From: Larix sibirica | Lineage: Eukaryota; Streptophyta; Pinopsida; Pinales; Pinaceae | Length of the DNA stretch: 22,666 nt | Direction: 5' to 3' | Assembly (NCBI GenBank): GCA_004151065.3 | Contig: NWUY0300030335.1 | Span: 1-22,666 of the forward strand | In this document: piece by piece, positions 8,856-18,925 of the stretch | Numbering within the stretch: position 1 is the stretch's first letter | How the letters are laid out: the number at the start of each line of letters is the position of its first letter | Notes under the pieces: model-generated | Database searches by the model: none | The model's input: only the letters and a program-made list of their open reading frames with translations | Told to the model about the DNA's origin: nothing | Made by a program: the position numbers and the translations under genes

Positions 8856-9836
8856 TGATCAACATCATGAAAGGAGCATTTTGAGATATGTCTCCCACAA
8901 TGGTATAGGATATCATGAGCCTTTTATCTTAGGATTATTGTACTGATAGAATTCTCAAATTCCTGATATTTTAAGGTAATGGAATCTCACAACTAATGAT
9001 AAATAGATTGGGGTTTGCAGGGTCCTAAGAGAAAATAAGTGTTAAGTATTTCATCTCTTTGATACTTGAATATTTCCAACAATAGTACTCAGTTTCTCTT
9101 TCATGTTGGTATATATGGAGGAAATACTTTACCCTTAGTCATACTACCTGATTCTATAGTCCATGACAATGAGCTCCTTGAGTGTTGTGTTCGATGTACC
9201 ATAACAAAAAAATGACCAATAGGTTTATGTGAGGAGGGTTTAAGTGCCCTAGGGGGATTCGTATAGACTTGAAGGTACATGAAATATTAACTCTCTATAT
9301 AGGTTCCATTTAATGTGGTACTACTTACTAGGTACTAACAAGGGCATACAAGGGAAACCACCAAGGTTACTCCACTTGTATTCCTTGCATATATGCCTCC
9401 CAACTATAGTTTTACTCAATGAATGACAAATAATTGTCTTTAAAGATGTTGGAATGTGTCTTTGGCCTTAAAAAAAATCTAAAAATTGGGCATGTGTTTG
9501 GAGTGAACATTTTCTTTTATTTCTTAGAAAAACAGGAAATCCTTTATTGCTTGGGTTAAAATAAAACAATTGAGACTTTGTTTATTTTATTTTGGGGAGA
9601 CGAGGAATTTGTGTGACGACGACATTAATGGAGGGATCTAATGAATTTAAAACGAGGATGATGAACTTGGCAAAAATTGATCAATAAGACATCTATGACT
9701 CTAACATGACAAAACTTTCCCAAAGGAGACGCAGAGGTAAAATGATGACAAAAATCATGAAACTGAATACGGTTAGGCATAGTGCTTCACTATAGAATCG
9801 ATAGCTGAGACAAATTTAAGTATGTTTTCTTAGACA
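8856..9836 (-). repeat. possible LTR between upstream ORF remnant and gag (copy A)
   Basis: About 980 bases with no coding signal. On the minus strand they begin TGTCTAAGAAAACATAC right after the stop codon of the upstream ORF remnant and end in CA just before the candidate primer binding site. A purine-rich stretch (CCAAAGGGTCAAAAAATAG) precedes the start. These are the expected LTR landmarks, but no second copy at the 3' end of the gypsy element is visible, because that element is truncated in integrase. It could also simply be an untranslated leader. The homologous stretch in block B is 10719-11759 and carries extra insertions of about 49 and 16 bases relative to copy A. Confidence 0.35.
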
Positions 9837-10237
9837 CTATTTTTTGACCCTTTGGAATTGTGTCGATGTTGCGAAATCAACAAATTCATCACCCCTGATC
9901 TCATTGGCTTGAGCAATCTTGAAGTCATGCTCATAATTTGAAGGGAACGAATCATGGATTAGCATCATAAAAGAGGCTACTTGCATGTTAAGATTAAAAA
10001 TCATATCAACCCAAGTAGGTTGAGAACATGTTTCATCTCCCAACTCCAAGGCACATTCATGGTCTTCTTCTTCTCAGAGCACAAACTCATTCTTCTCATC
10101 ACTAGCATACACATTATATAAGGATTATGGCTCCTCATTAAAACCATATTGGGTATGTTAGAGATAGGTTTCAAGTGAGATTCCTCATCCACTTCCAAGG
10201 TTACTTCATCACACTCACTTTACAAAGTGATATCTCA
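9837..10237 (-). pseudogene. C-terminal end of unrecognised acidic ORF (copy A)
   Basis: On the minus strand the frame reads EEDHECALELGDETCSQPTW, VDMIFNLNMQVASFMMLIHD and SNYEHDFKIAQANEIRG, and ends FQRVKK followed by a stop at 9837. Upstream the same frame continues with stops (NEEHN..., SDEKNEFVP in the B copy). It is the end of the protein remnant that starts in block C near 14740, if blocks A and C are truly adjacent. No retroelement enzyme motif is present. It is rich in Asp, Glu and His. It sits upstream of gag on the same strand, which would be odd for one element but fits the 3' end of another element followed by an LTR. Confidence 0.45.
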
Positions 10238-10238
10238 N
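10238..10238. other. single N (contig join)
   Basis: One ambiguous base at the exact boundary between repeat copies A and B. The last 63 bases before it (10175-10237) are identical to the first 63 bases after the next N (13356-13418). Confidence 0.95.
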
Positions 10239-11759
10239 CAATGCACTTGATCCAAGTATAATACACCCACCTAAAGTTTCAATAGGCCGTCATGAATACC
10301 TTGGAGCGAAAATCAGTGTTCCATCTATTTAATCCATCTTTTTGGGTTGGAACTATATAACTTGTTCAAATATACTATAGGAAATCTATGGAGCATATGG
10401 TGTTGATTGTCCTGAAAGTGTGTCCCTATGTAGTTCCTACCCTGCGCAAATGATTCACTACCATCCTTCTACACCACCAACTTCTACCCATGCCCCATGA
10501 CTACAAGGATGCAAAGTTTTTTATCATAGAAACCTATTCTTTCAAGTCATCAATCTTATAAACATGTGCTTGCAAGTTGTTGATATTAAAGACCTATTCT
10601 CTTATATTAGAGACCTATATTTCCAGTTGGGTGATCATAGTATCCATGGTTGTGCTTCTAGTGTCCACTATGTGACTCTTTTGTCAACCATACGAGATTC
10701 CAGTGAGTTATACCAGCATGATCAACATCATGCAAGGATCATTTTGAGATAGGTCTCCCACAATAGTATAGGCTAGCCTGAGCCTTTAATCTTAGGATTA
10801 CTATACTTATAGAATTCTCAAATTCCTGACATTTTAAGATAATGGAATTTCACAACTAATGATAAAGAAATTGGGTTTTGTAGGGTCCTAAGAGAAAATA
10901 CGTGTCAAGTATTTCATCTCTTTGATACTTGAAGATTTCCAACAATAGTACTCGATTTCTCTTTCATGGTGGTATATAAGGAGGATATACTTTACCCTTA
11001 GTCATACTACCTAATTCTATAGTCCATGACAATGAGCTCCTTGAGTGTTGTGTTTGATGTACTATAACAAAAATATGACCAATAGGTTTATGTGAGGAGG
11101 GTTTAGGTGCCCTAGGGGGATTCATATATACCTGAAGGTACATAAAATATTAACTCTCTATATAGGTTCCATTTAATGCGGTGCTACTTACTAGGTACTA
11201 ACAAGGGCATACAAGGTTAACCACCAAGGTTACTCCACTTGTATTCCTTGCATGTATGCTTCCCAACTATATTTTTACTCAATGAATGACAACTAATTGT
11301 GTTTAAAGATGTTGGAATGTGTATTTGGCCTTAAAAAAGCTATAAAATTGGGCATGTGTTTGGAGTGAACGTTTTCTTTTATTTCTTAGAAAAATGGGAA
11401 AGCCTTTATTGCTTGGGGTAAAATAAAACAATTGAGACTTTGTTTATTTTATTTTGGGAAGACGCGGAATTTTTTAAAAGAAAATTGATAAGTGAACTTT
11501 AGGGGGGAGGGGAATTTTTGTGACGACGACATTAATGGATGGAGCTGATGAATTTAAAATGAGGAGGATGAAATTGGAAAAAACTGATCGATAAGAAAAA
11601 TATGACTCTGACATGACAAAACTTTCCCAAGGGAGATGCAGAGGTCAAATGATAACAAAAATCATGAAACTGAATATGGTCAGGCATAGTGCTTCACTAT
11701 AGAATCAATAGCTGGGACAAAATGGAATATATACAAATTTAAGTATGTTTTCTTACACA

Positions 11760-12431
11760 CTATTTTTCGACCCTTTGGAATCATGTTGATGTTGCGAAAT
11801 CAACAAATTCATCACCCCCCGATCTCATTGGCTTGAGGAATCTTAAAGTCATGCTCATAATTTGAAGGGAAAGAATCATGGATTAGCATCATAAAAGAGG
11901 CTACTTGCCTGTAAATATTAAAAATCATGTCAACCCTAGTAGGTTGAGAACACGTTTCATATCCCAACTCCAAGGCACATTCATGCTCTTCTTCTTCTCA
12001 CGGCACAAACTCATTCTTCTCATCACTGGCATACACATTATAGAAGGAGAGATGCTCCTCATTAAAACCATATTGGGTATGTTAGAGATAGGTTTCAAGT
12101 GAGATTCCTCATCCACTTCCAAGGTTACTTCATCACACTCACTTTACAAAGTGATATCTCATGCGCTTCACAAGGGTAGTCATCAAAGATTAGGCAAGAG
12201 TAAAAAACACTCAAATGATCATGCACATGCACATTAAAATTAGAATCGAGACACGGAGTGAGGGTTTGAAGGTGGAATTCTTTGGCAAGGATATCGTGCA
12301 TGGTATTTTCATGCTTAATGCCATCCTTCATGTATACTACTTAGATTTCAAGTTGGCAAGTGCTAACAAAAATATCGACTATCATGTCTTCAAACTAAAA
12401 TCATATTGATGCTACATCACTCCCTAGGTCA
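11760..12431 (-). pseudogene. C-terminal half of unrecognised acidic ORF (copy B)
   Basis: Continuation of the acidic ORF below its stop at 12434. Readable minus-strand stretches are GIKHENTMHDILAKEFHLQT, LTPCLDSNFNVHVHDHLSVF and DYPCEAHEISLCKVSVMK (12331-12125), then in changed frames GFNEEHLSFYNVYASDEKNE, EEEEHECALELGYETCSQ and ASFMMLIHDSFPSNYEHDF. It ends just before the possible LTR. The reading is broken by several stops and frame changes. Family unknown. The same stretches are present in C (about 13419-13658) and A (9837-10237). Confidence 0.45.
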
Positions 12432-12433
12432 TT

Positions 12434-12855
12434 TTATTCATTGCGAAAGATTTCCTTATCAGGGTAATCATAATAAGGAGGATTGTTGTAAGTTGTTTCA
12501 TCAAGCATATTCACATCAGTTAAATCATGAAGTGGGAGCTCATTGAGATAGGACTCAATGGTTTCGGTGTGTTGATCATGAGGTTTAGGTTTATTTTCGA
12601 TAAGGTCTTGTCCATGAAGGATGGAAAGAAGGTCATGTTCAATAATAGCTTCAAAGAAGGAATCCTCAAATGCAAAGGCATCATGAAGGGTCTTGTTATC
12701 AAGGAGAGTGTCGATGTCATTTTGGTAATCAAGCTTATATGTAATATGAGGATCAGGAATCAAAGAATCACCATAACACAATTCTTCACAAATACCTAAT
12801 AACTCTTCAAGTGAAGACTGAGATGGATAATCATTTGTTTGGATTACTAAGAAGA
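12434..12855 (-). pseudogene. unrecognised acidic ORF, central part (copy B)
   Basis: An open minus-strand frame of about 140 codons without a stop, from about 12855 down to the stop at 12434-12436. Landmarks are NDYPSQSSLEELLGICEEL, GDSLIPDPHI, KLDYQNDIDTLLDN, FAFEDSFFEA, HDLLSILHGQDLIENKPKPH and ESYLNELPLHDLTDVNMLDE. It is strongly acidic with many His and Asp and no transmembrane segment or known motif. Compared with copy C about 23 bases differ in about 375, and about 15 of 115 residues change. Changes are therefore mostly amino-acid altering, as expected for drift without selection. No start codon is obvious upstream. Confidence 0.5.
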
Positions 12856-13354
12856 AGCTAGGATTATGTTTACCTTATTGATTGGCCTTTATAAATAATT
12901 GGAAAGTTTAAGGTTCATGAGGTCCATTACAAAAATTACACCAAAGGAGGACTTCAAAAGCTCAGAATGCCATTAGGAAACCTTTCCACCCAAAGAAGAA
13001 GTTAGGAGGGAAAAACCTAAACTAGTGAGTATAGCATATTTTCCATGAAGGGTGGTGAGAATGATCCAGTCTATCGTGGGGTCATCAAGTATGCCTATAG
13101 ATATACAACAATGGGAAAATTTCATAAGATAACAATTAGGGGATTCCCAAAAATGTCCTTCAAAAGTATTAATATCAACACTATGTAAGTAAGCAAGCTA
13201 CTTAGGTTCACCGGTCGCGTCGCAAGGGATGATGGATAGACACTATTGGTCAGTCATGCTAATGCACTATTTGGAATGAAATAGAAAGAACTAAAACAAA
13301 AATGGAAAATAAACATTGAACAATACTCCCCAATATGGTCTCCAAAATATGTTG

Positions 13355-13355
13355 N
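13355..13355. other. single N (contig join)
   Basis: One ambiguous base at the boundary between blocks B and C. The 63 bases before it (13292-13354) are identical to 14550-14612 in C, and the base before that run differs (C versus A). Confidence 0.95.
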
Positions 13356-14612
13356 GTGAGATTCCTCATCCACTTCCAAGGTTACTTCATCACACTCACT
13401 TTACAAAGTGATATCTCACGCGCTTCACAAGGGTATTCATCAAAGATCAGGCAAGAGTAAAAAAACACTCAAATGATCATGCACATACACATTAAAATTA
13501 GAATCGAGACAAGGAGTGAGGGTTTGAAGGTGGAATTCATTGGCAAGGATATCATGCATGGGATTTTCATGCTTAATTCCATCCTCCATGTACACCGCTT
13601 ATCTTTCAAGTTGGCAAGTGCTAACAAAAATATTGACTATCATGTCTTCAAACTAAAATCATATTGATGCTACATCACTCCCTAGGTCATTTTCTTCATT
13701 GTGAAAGATTTCCTTATCAGGGCAATCATCATAAGGATGATTGTTATAAGTTGTCTCATCAAGCAGATTCACATCAGTTAAATCATGAAGTGGGAGCTCA
13801 TTGAGGTAGGAATCAATGGTTTTGGTGTGTTGATCATGAGGTTTAGGTTTATTTTCGATAAGGTCTTGTCCATGAAGGATGGAAATAAGGTCATGTTCAA
13901 CACTAGCTTCAAAGAAGGAATCCTCAAATGCAAAGGAATCATGAAGGGTATCATTATCAAGGAGAGTGTGGATGTCATTTTGGTAATCAAGCTTATCTGT
14001 AATATGAGGATCGGGAATCAAAGAATCGCCACAACACAATTCTTCACAAAAACCTAATAACTCTTCAAGTGAAGAATGAGATGGATAATCATTTGTTTGG
14101 ATTACCAACAAGAAGCTAGGATTATGTTTACCTTATTGCTTGGCCTTTAGAAATAAATGGAAAGTTTAAGGGTCATGAGGTCCATTACAAAAATTACACC
14201 AAAGGAGGACTTCAAAACCTCAGAATGCCATTAGGAAACCTTTCCACCCAAAGAAGAAGTTAGGAGGGAAGGATCTAAACCAGTGAGTATAACATATTTT
14301 CCATGAAGGGTGGTGAGAAGGATGCAATTTATCGTGGGGTCATCAAGTATGCCTATAGATCTACAACAATGGGAATATATAATAAGATAACAATTAGGGG
14401 ATTCCCAAAAATGTCCTTCAAAAGTATGAATATCAACACTAGGTAAGTAAGCAAGCTAATTAGGTTCACCGGTGGCGTAGCAAGGGATGATGGCTAGCCA
14501 CTATTGGTTAGTCGTGCTAATGCACTATTTGGAATGAAATAGAAAGAAATAAAACAAAAATGGAAAATAAACATTGAACAATACTCCCCAATATGGTCTC
14601 CAAAATATGTTG
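13356..14612. repeat. duplicated segment, copy C
   Basis: Matches 12099-13354 of block B at about 94% identity, with small differences only. Its first 63 bases equal the last 63 bases of copy A. Past 14612 the sequence continues without a counterpart in B. It holds the central part of the acidic ORF. Confidence 0.9.
13659..14130 (-). pseudogene. unrecognised acidic ORF, central part (copy C)
   Basis: The longest clean open frame in the left two-thirds of the window: about 150 codons on the minus strand ending at 13659, and open some codons further upstream (KHNPSFLLVIQTNDYPSHSS). Landmarks: LEELLGFCEELCCGDSL, LDYQNDIHTLLDND, SFAFEDSFFEASVEHDL, GQDLIENKPKPHDQHT, DSYLNELPLHDLTDVNLLDE. Acidic, no cysteine pattern or catalytic motif I know. 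After its stop the frame continues with HENPMHDILANEF and DEYPCEAREISLCK, so the original protein was longer. It may be an additional ORF of an LTR retrotransposon; I do not recognise the family. Confidence 0.5.
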
Positions 14613-14740
14613 ATCTCGAAAATGGTTCTCTCAAGATCAACAAATTCAACCTCCCATGAGGCTAGGTGGGAAAAGGTTGGAATGTCACCCTTAAGTTTTA
14701 AGCCTCCTAAAGATGTGCAATGAATCCCTAATGAGTTCAA
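14131..14740 (-). pseudogene. upstream part of the acidic ORF, decayed
   Basis: Protein-like minus-strand stretches in changing frames lead into the frame that ends at 13659. Examples are IPTFSHLASWEVEFVDLE and FWRPYWGVLFNVYF (about 14700-14570), VDIHTFEGHFWESPNCYL (about 14440-14390) and RSIGILDDPTINCILL. The frame changes and stops indicate decay. I saw no integrase, chromodomain or other known motif. Assignment to the same ancestral protein as the 150-codon frame rests on strand and continuity only. Confidence 0.35.
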
Positions 14741-15470
14741 TTTCCAAGAATTAGAGATTCTTGCTTGATTTTTCTAAGTATATGATTTTTCGTACTTTTT
14801 ATGTTAAAATTATTGGAACTAAAAACCCAGAAAGAACTAATAGAAATAAAACAAGTAGGATGCTAAAAATAAACAAAAACATAAACAAATACAACTACAA
14901 ACATTCACATGGCACGACATTCTAAAACATTCTCTTATTGCTTGAAATAAAGTACTCAATATATATAACTTGCAGTAGTATAATGAAAGGAGCATCAAAA
15001 TAAACATCATATCTATTAAATAAGAAAAAATACAAAGAAATCTAAGTGTTCAAAGGAGTCAAGGAAGAGGAAATGCTAAGGAAATGCAAAATACCAATAG
15101 TATATTTTATTAGAAAGAGAAGGTTCCACAAGGTATTTCTGCTCTGACAATGGACCAAAGAAAGCTCAAAATTTTCCAAAACGTTTTCGAGACTATGCAC
15201 ATAAAAGTTAAGTAATAGAGAAAAAAGAAAAACACAATTAATCATGGATCGGTTGATTTAAATATCAAACAACAAGTGTATGCTTTGTCTCAGTGTAGAG
15301 GGGTGTCCTTGCGATATACCTAGTGTATATCCCACACAGTAGCAGTAATGTAATTACCCATGACTTATATTTAAAAGAGGTTTTGATATAACTCGATGTG
15401 CAGTGGAACATACGATGCCTCTAGGTTTGACTCCTTTGGGGGTTTGAACTTGGCATGTTTTTTGATGGCT
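14741..15470. other. non-coding, nothing firmly recognised
   Basis: A+T-rich, A-rich on the plus strand, with no sustained coding on either strand. A 67-codon minus-strand frame at 15042-15245 has no motif. The stretch separates the minus-strand LTR-element debris from the plus-strand LINE, and its right part may be LINE 5' leader. A short perfect inverted repeat (GATATAC...GTATATC, 15313-15331) is present but ordinary. Confidence 0.45.
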
Positions 15471-15479
15471 CGATCTAGG

Positions 15480-15997
15480 TTTGGCTTGTACTCACTTATG
15501 AAGCCTCAATTTGATTCTAGGTTGGGCCGATTCTCTTTCTAAAACTAAAAAAAATGAAGCTCGAGATGTGAAGGGGGAACATGATAGATATGGACATGAA
15601 GTTTTGGAGTCCCTAGTAGAGGATTTTAACCCTGGTCCATATGGTGTTTTTGTTGGAATTGGGAAATAAATTCTTGGGTCGAGAATGTAAGGGAGATGAT
15701 GAAATGGATGGGATTTGTGAGGAGAACCAAAATATGGAGAGGTTTTACTTAGGGAGGGTCCTCGATATGATCTCAAGACCTAAAAGAGTGATTGTTGGGA
15801 CCCAAAAGGAAGTTTTGAAAGGGTTTTCGCACTATCAAAGGATAGGGGGGAAAGGAGGGGGAATACGAGGCAAAAGATCTCATTTTTCTATTGCCCAAGA
15901 GAAACCAAATTTGGAGATTCAATCATGGAAACAAATAATATCTATTGTGGGGGTTCTTAGAGTGAATAAACCCAAATCAAAGGTGATGATCCAATGA
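15480..15997 (+). pseudogene. LINE ORF1, C-terminal part, decayed
   Basis: Plus-strand reading before 15641 gives SLSKTKKNEARDVKGEHDRY and then NPGPYGVFVGIGK, which resembles the YGPWLR.. region near the end of plant L1 ORF1 proteins. After a frame change an open frame runs 15641-15997 (LGNKFLGRECKGDDEMDGI, later GGKGGGIRGKRSHFS). ORF1 proteins of this group bind the element's RNA. The RNA-recognition domain and zinc knuckle expected further upstream are not visible, so the element is probably 5' truncated or too decayed there. The ORF1 stop overlaps the ORF2 start as ATGA at 15994-15997. Confidence 0.55.
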
Positions 15998-16640
15998 TAT
16001 TTTCATCTCTTAAATATAGAGGGATGGGATTTCCCTCAAAGAGATTGGCCTTGAAAAGGTTGGTTGAGGGCCAAAAACTTGATGTTGTGTTCTTTCAAGA
16101 AACAATTGGGGAAGGAGACAACCTATGCTCAAAACTAAGAAAGTTACTTGCCAGGTGGGATTTCATTTTTATTGATTCTAAATTTAGGTCATGTGGTTTG
16201 ATATCAAGTTGGAAAACTCATTCTCATAAATGCACAAACTCGTGGATTTTTAATCCAGGTTTGGAAATTTCTCTTTGCTATTAGATTCTACATTTGGAGT
16301 TCTTAGCAATCAATTTGTATGCACTTTATTAAAAAAGCATCATATATTGGGAAAAATATTATTCAACAGAAGTTAGATGTGGAATTTGTGATAGTGGGTG
16401 GTGATCTAATCTTTTCAATAGGAAATGCAAAAAATTTGGGGGAGGTAGCAACCCAAGTGGATAGGATGTTAAATTAATTTGTAAACAAATTGTTGGACAA
16501 GGTTTACACGATGTTTTGTTAATGCAAATAAAACCAACATGGAGGAATAAAAGAATGGCTCTAAAAGAATATCAAAGAGACTAGATCACATTTAAGGAGG
16601 GAATTTGACTACTTCCCCATTTTTATCGAGATTGACAATG
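15994..16640 (+). pseudogene. LINE ORF2 endonuclease domain (APE type), decayed
   Basis: Starts at ATG 15994: MIFSSLKYRGMGFPSKRLAL matches the M..LSWN.RG.G...KR start of plant LINE ORF2, with Lys where the conserved Asn sits. DVVFFQETIGEG follows, keeping the metal-binding Glu (16099-16101), then FRSCGLISSW. A stop at 16282-16284 interrupts. After frame changes EFVIVGGDLIFS appears near 16380-16415, the GDLN motif with Asp kept (16403-16405) and Asn changed to Ile. Further on IKPTWRN is the usual T(W)RN segment. The terminal SDH motif is not recognisable (PIFIEIDNGGIRPPSP follows its expected place). The domain nicks target DNA to start reverse transcription; the Asn losses suggest it is inactive. 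Confidence 0.85.
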
Positions 16641-17240
16641 GAGGAATTAGACCTCCTAGTCCATAAAAATTTAAATCACGTTGGTCGGAAGAGCAATCCT
16701 TTGTAAAATTATTTAAGGAACATTAGGTTCCTTATGTCAAACATAACAACAAATCAACAACTATTTGGTTCAAGGAAAATATTAGAAATTTAAGTTTATA
16801 AAAAAGAGATGGATAGTAAATTGGAGGAATTATATATGTAGGACTTAGCAAGATATAAAAGTGAACCTTGATTTGTGATTTGGAAAGGAAGAAAACAAGA
16901 TGATGGAAGAGAAGAAGAGGACATGGAGGTTAAAGAGAAGAACATTGTGGCTAGACGAAGGAGATGAAAACACCAAATTATTTCATCAATTTGCCAACCA
17001 TAAAAGAAATATGAATACTATATGGAGAATGCAAGGGCTAGAAGGTCATAGTAGAATTAGATTTAAAGATTTATCTCAAGATAGTGTGAAGCACTTCAAT
17101 AATATCTATAAGGAGGATAATAGGGAAACACTTGTTAAGGTTATTAGAATGGAATCCTTCTTCCCAAACTTTGTTTTGGAGGAATATAATTTACTGTTGA
17201 TGGAAGAAATTTCAAGAGATGAACATCAAGAGGTTTTGCA
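16641..17240 (+). pseudogene. LINE ORF2 linker between endonuclease and RT
   Basis: Begins with decayed frames (SRWSEEQSFVKLFKEH, TTIWFKENIRNL) and becomes a clean open frame from 16900: RTLWLDEGDENTKLFHQF and HKRNMNTIWRM match the W...GD.NTKFFH....R...N.I segment that precedes the reverse transcriptase in L1-type LINEs. HFNNIYKED and ESFFPNFVLEEYNLLLMEEI follow, leading into the RT. This region is known as part of the N-terminal extension of LINE RTs. The frame is continuous with the RT domain downstream. Confidence 0.8.
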
Positions 17241-18260
17241 GTCATTTCAAAATGACAAGAGTCTAGGTCCTGATGGATGGATTTTGGAAATCTTTATAGG
17301 ATTTTACGACTTTATTAGGGAAGATTTATTAAGAGTACTAGAGGAATATTGGTTTTCTTGTAAAAGTTAAGCTACTTTCAATTCCATTTTTTTGGATTTA
17401 ATTCCAAAATTAGATAACCCTACAAGCTTTGATGAGTACAAATCATTATATTTATGCAACTATATTTACAAGATAATTTCAAAGCTGGTAGCAAGGAGGG
17501 TGAAAGACCTATTATCCAAGTCAATTTATTGGGAAAAATTTGGTTTTCTTGGAAGGAGACAAATTGGTCATGAGGTAGTGAGGGTAGCTTAGGAGGCTTT
17601 CTACATTCTCAAAACCAAGAGTTTATTTGCAATTCCTATTAAGGTGGATCTTTCAAAATCATACGACCAAGTAATATGGTTATTATTGAGATTATTGATG
17701 ATACATATACAGTTGGCGAATTAGATAATGAGGTGTGTCATGACTATGTCTTTTGCAGTTATAATTAAAGCATCAACATTCAAATTATTTAGTCCAAGAA
17801 GGGGGATCCGATAGGATTGTCTCCTTTCTCCATTGCTCTTCCTTATCATGGTTGAAGGTTTAAGTGTATCCTTGATTGAGGTTAGATCATCTGGAGCATT
17901 CAAAGGGATTAGAGTTGGTAGTTCTTATACATTTTGCATTTTCTCTTTGTAGATGAAATATACTTATTTTGTGATGGCACCTCGATGGCACATGGAGGGA
18001 TGCTCTCAAGTTAAGGTAGATAATGGATTTATATTGTTTAGCCACTGGAATGATAAGCAATATCTCAAAGTCGATTGTCTCCTTATCAATCAATATGGAA
18101 AACAAGAACCAGTTCAAAAAAATGTTTTTGTATTATGATGTGGAATTTTATATGGGGATAGAGTACTTGGGATTCTACATAAATCCTAACAATTATTCAA
18201 AAAGGGGGTGGGTTGGATGATTTCAAAGGTAGAAAAAAGATTAACTTTATGTGTCAATAG
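17240..18260 (+). pseudogene. LINE reverse transcriptase, decayed
   Basis: The same frame runs from 16900 to about 17935 with only a few stops (17368, 17590, and two more). Motifs in order: NDKSLGPDGW; LDLIPKLDNPTSFDEYKSL then LCNYIYKIISKLVARRVK; FGFLGRRQI; KVDLSKSYDQV (motif A, Asp at 17647-17649); R-stop-DCLLSPLLF where RQGCPLSPLLF is usual. A one-base frame change follows, then HFLFVDEIYLF at 17937 onward: the catalytic FADD box with the second Asp changed to Glu (17955-17957). Downstream, CLATGMISNISKSI and MGIEYLGFYINP match the end of the fingers-palm and thumb region. The enzyme copies LINE RNA at the nicked target. Substitutions at the active site and in motif B indicate an inactive copy. 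Confidence 0.9.
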
Positions 18261-18925
18261 ATGGATTTTAGGGGGGGTAAATTGATATTAGTTAAATCGA
18301 TTTTGGAGGTTGTTGCAGTGTATTGGGTTTAATTGTCTTTCATCCCTAAAGGAATAATGGAATCAAGGAGGAAGATGAGATTTAGTTATCTATGGTTTAG
18401 TAAAAGGTAAAAAAGGCATTTCCCTTGGAATTCCTAGAAAAGGATTGCACTGTCGAAGGAGATGGAGGATGGGAGTAAAAATGATACATTATTTTGCAAA
18501 GGCTTTAGATGTTGAATGTGTATGGAGACTAGTAGAAGGAAAATGAATGTGATGCAAGGAAGTAAAGAAAAGATACATCGAGCCATTGACTATGGAATAA
18601 TGGATTGGATCTAGTACAAAGACTTATCGTGTTGGAAGGTTATCGTTTTGGCATACCCCTTGGTGGGAAGTTTCCTTGTATGGAAAGTTGGTGCAATAAG
18701 CAAAATAAGCATAGGTGAGGACCTATGGCTGGTATGCAATGATATGTATAAGTTTCTAAGGAATAAGGTATAGGAGTTAAGAGGCATATATATTTTCTTT
18801 CTAAGTCAAGTTGTTGATATGGAAAGATTCACCATTCTGAGTCAAGGATGGTGAAAGCATAAATTTTGGGCTTCAGAGGAGAGGAGGAGAGCATTTGTTT
18901 TAATATTTGTCAAAGCTTAAAGAAT
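18200..18925 (+). pseudogene. LINE ORF2 thumb and connection region, decayed
   Basis: Frames change often, but the order of conserved blocks is clear: WMISKVEKRL, then CVNRWILGG where WL..GGR....K is usual, a block corresponding to P.YW.SLF.IPKGI (VYWV near 18318, IVFHP.RNNGI), FPLEFLEKD and GDGGWE where SWK.I..P...GGWG is usual, and GIPLGGKFPC further on. This section links the RT to the zinc-finger region in plant L1 elements. No catalytic residue is expected here. Confidence 0.65.

Larger units (their letters stand above)
8376..10237. repeat. duplicated segment, copy A
   Basis: Corresponds along its whole length to 10239-12161 (block B), starting at the shared CAATGCACTTGATCC and ending in GTGATATCTCA. 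Divergence is roughly 5-6% by eye in the first 200 bases, with two larger gaps (about 49 and 16 bases missing in A). It contains the start of gag, the possible LTR and the C-terminal part of the upstream ORF. It ends exactly at the N at 10238. Confidence 0.9.
10239..13354. repeat. duplicated segment, block B (equals A plus C)
   Basis: The left part (10239-12161) matches copy A and the right part (12099-13354) matches copy C, the two overlapping by the 63 bases shared by all three. Content on the minus strand, right to left: the acidic ORF remnant, the possible LTR (10719-11759), a candidate primer binding site (10698-10715), and the first part of gag (about 10680-10239, including YSSNPKRWIK and GIHDGLLKL). 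Gag ends abruptly at the N. Bounded on both sides by single N characters. Confidence 0.9.

Noticed and set aside
12215-14057. Plus-strand open frames of 64-90 codons in blocks B and C (for example 12527-12799 and 13785-14057)
   Set aside because: They lie antisense to the acidic ORF, whose composition and continuity are better. They repeat only because the DNA is repeated.
15313-15331. Perfect 7-bp inverted repeat GATATAC...GTATATC
   Set aside because: Short and A+T rich, expected by chance in a window this size, with no T-run or G+C stem to suggest a structured RNA.
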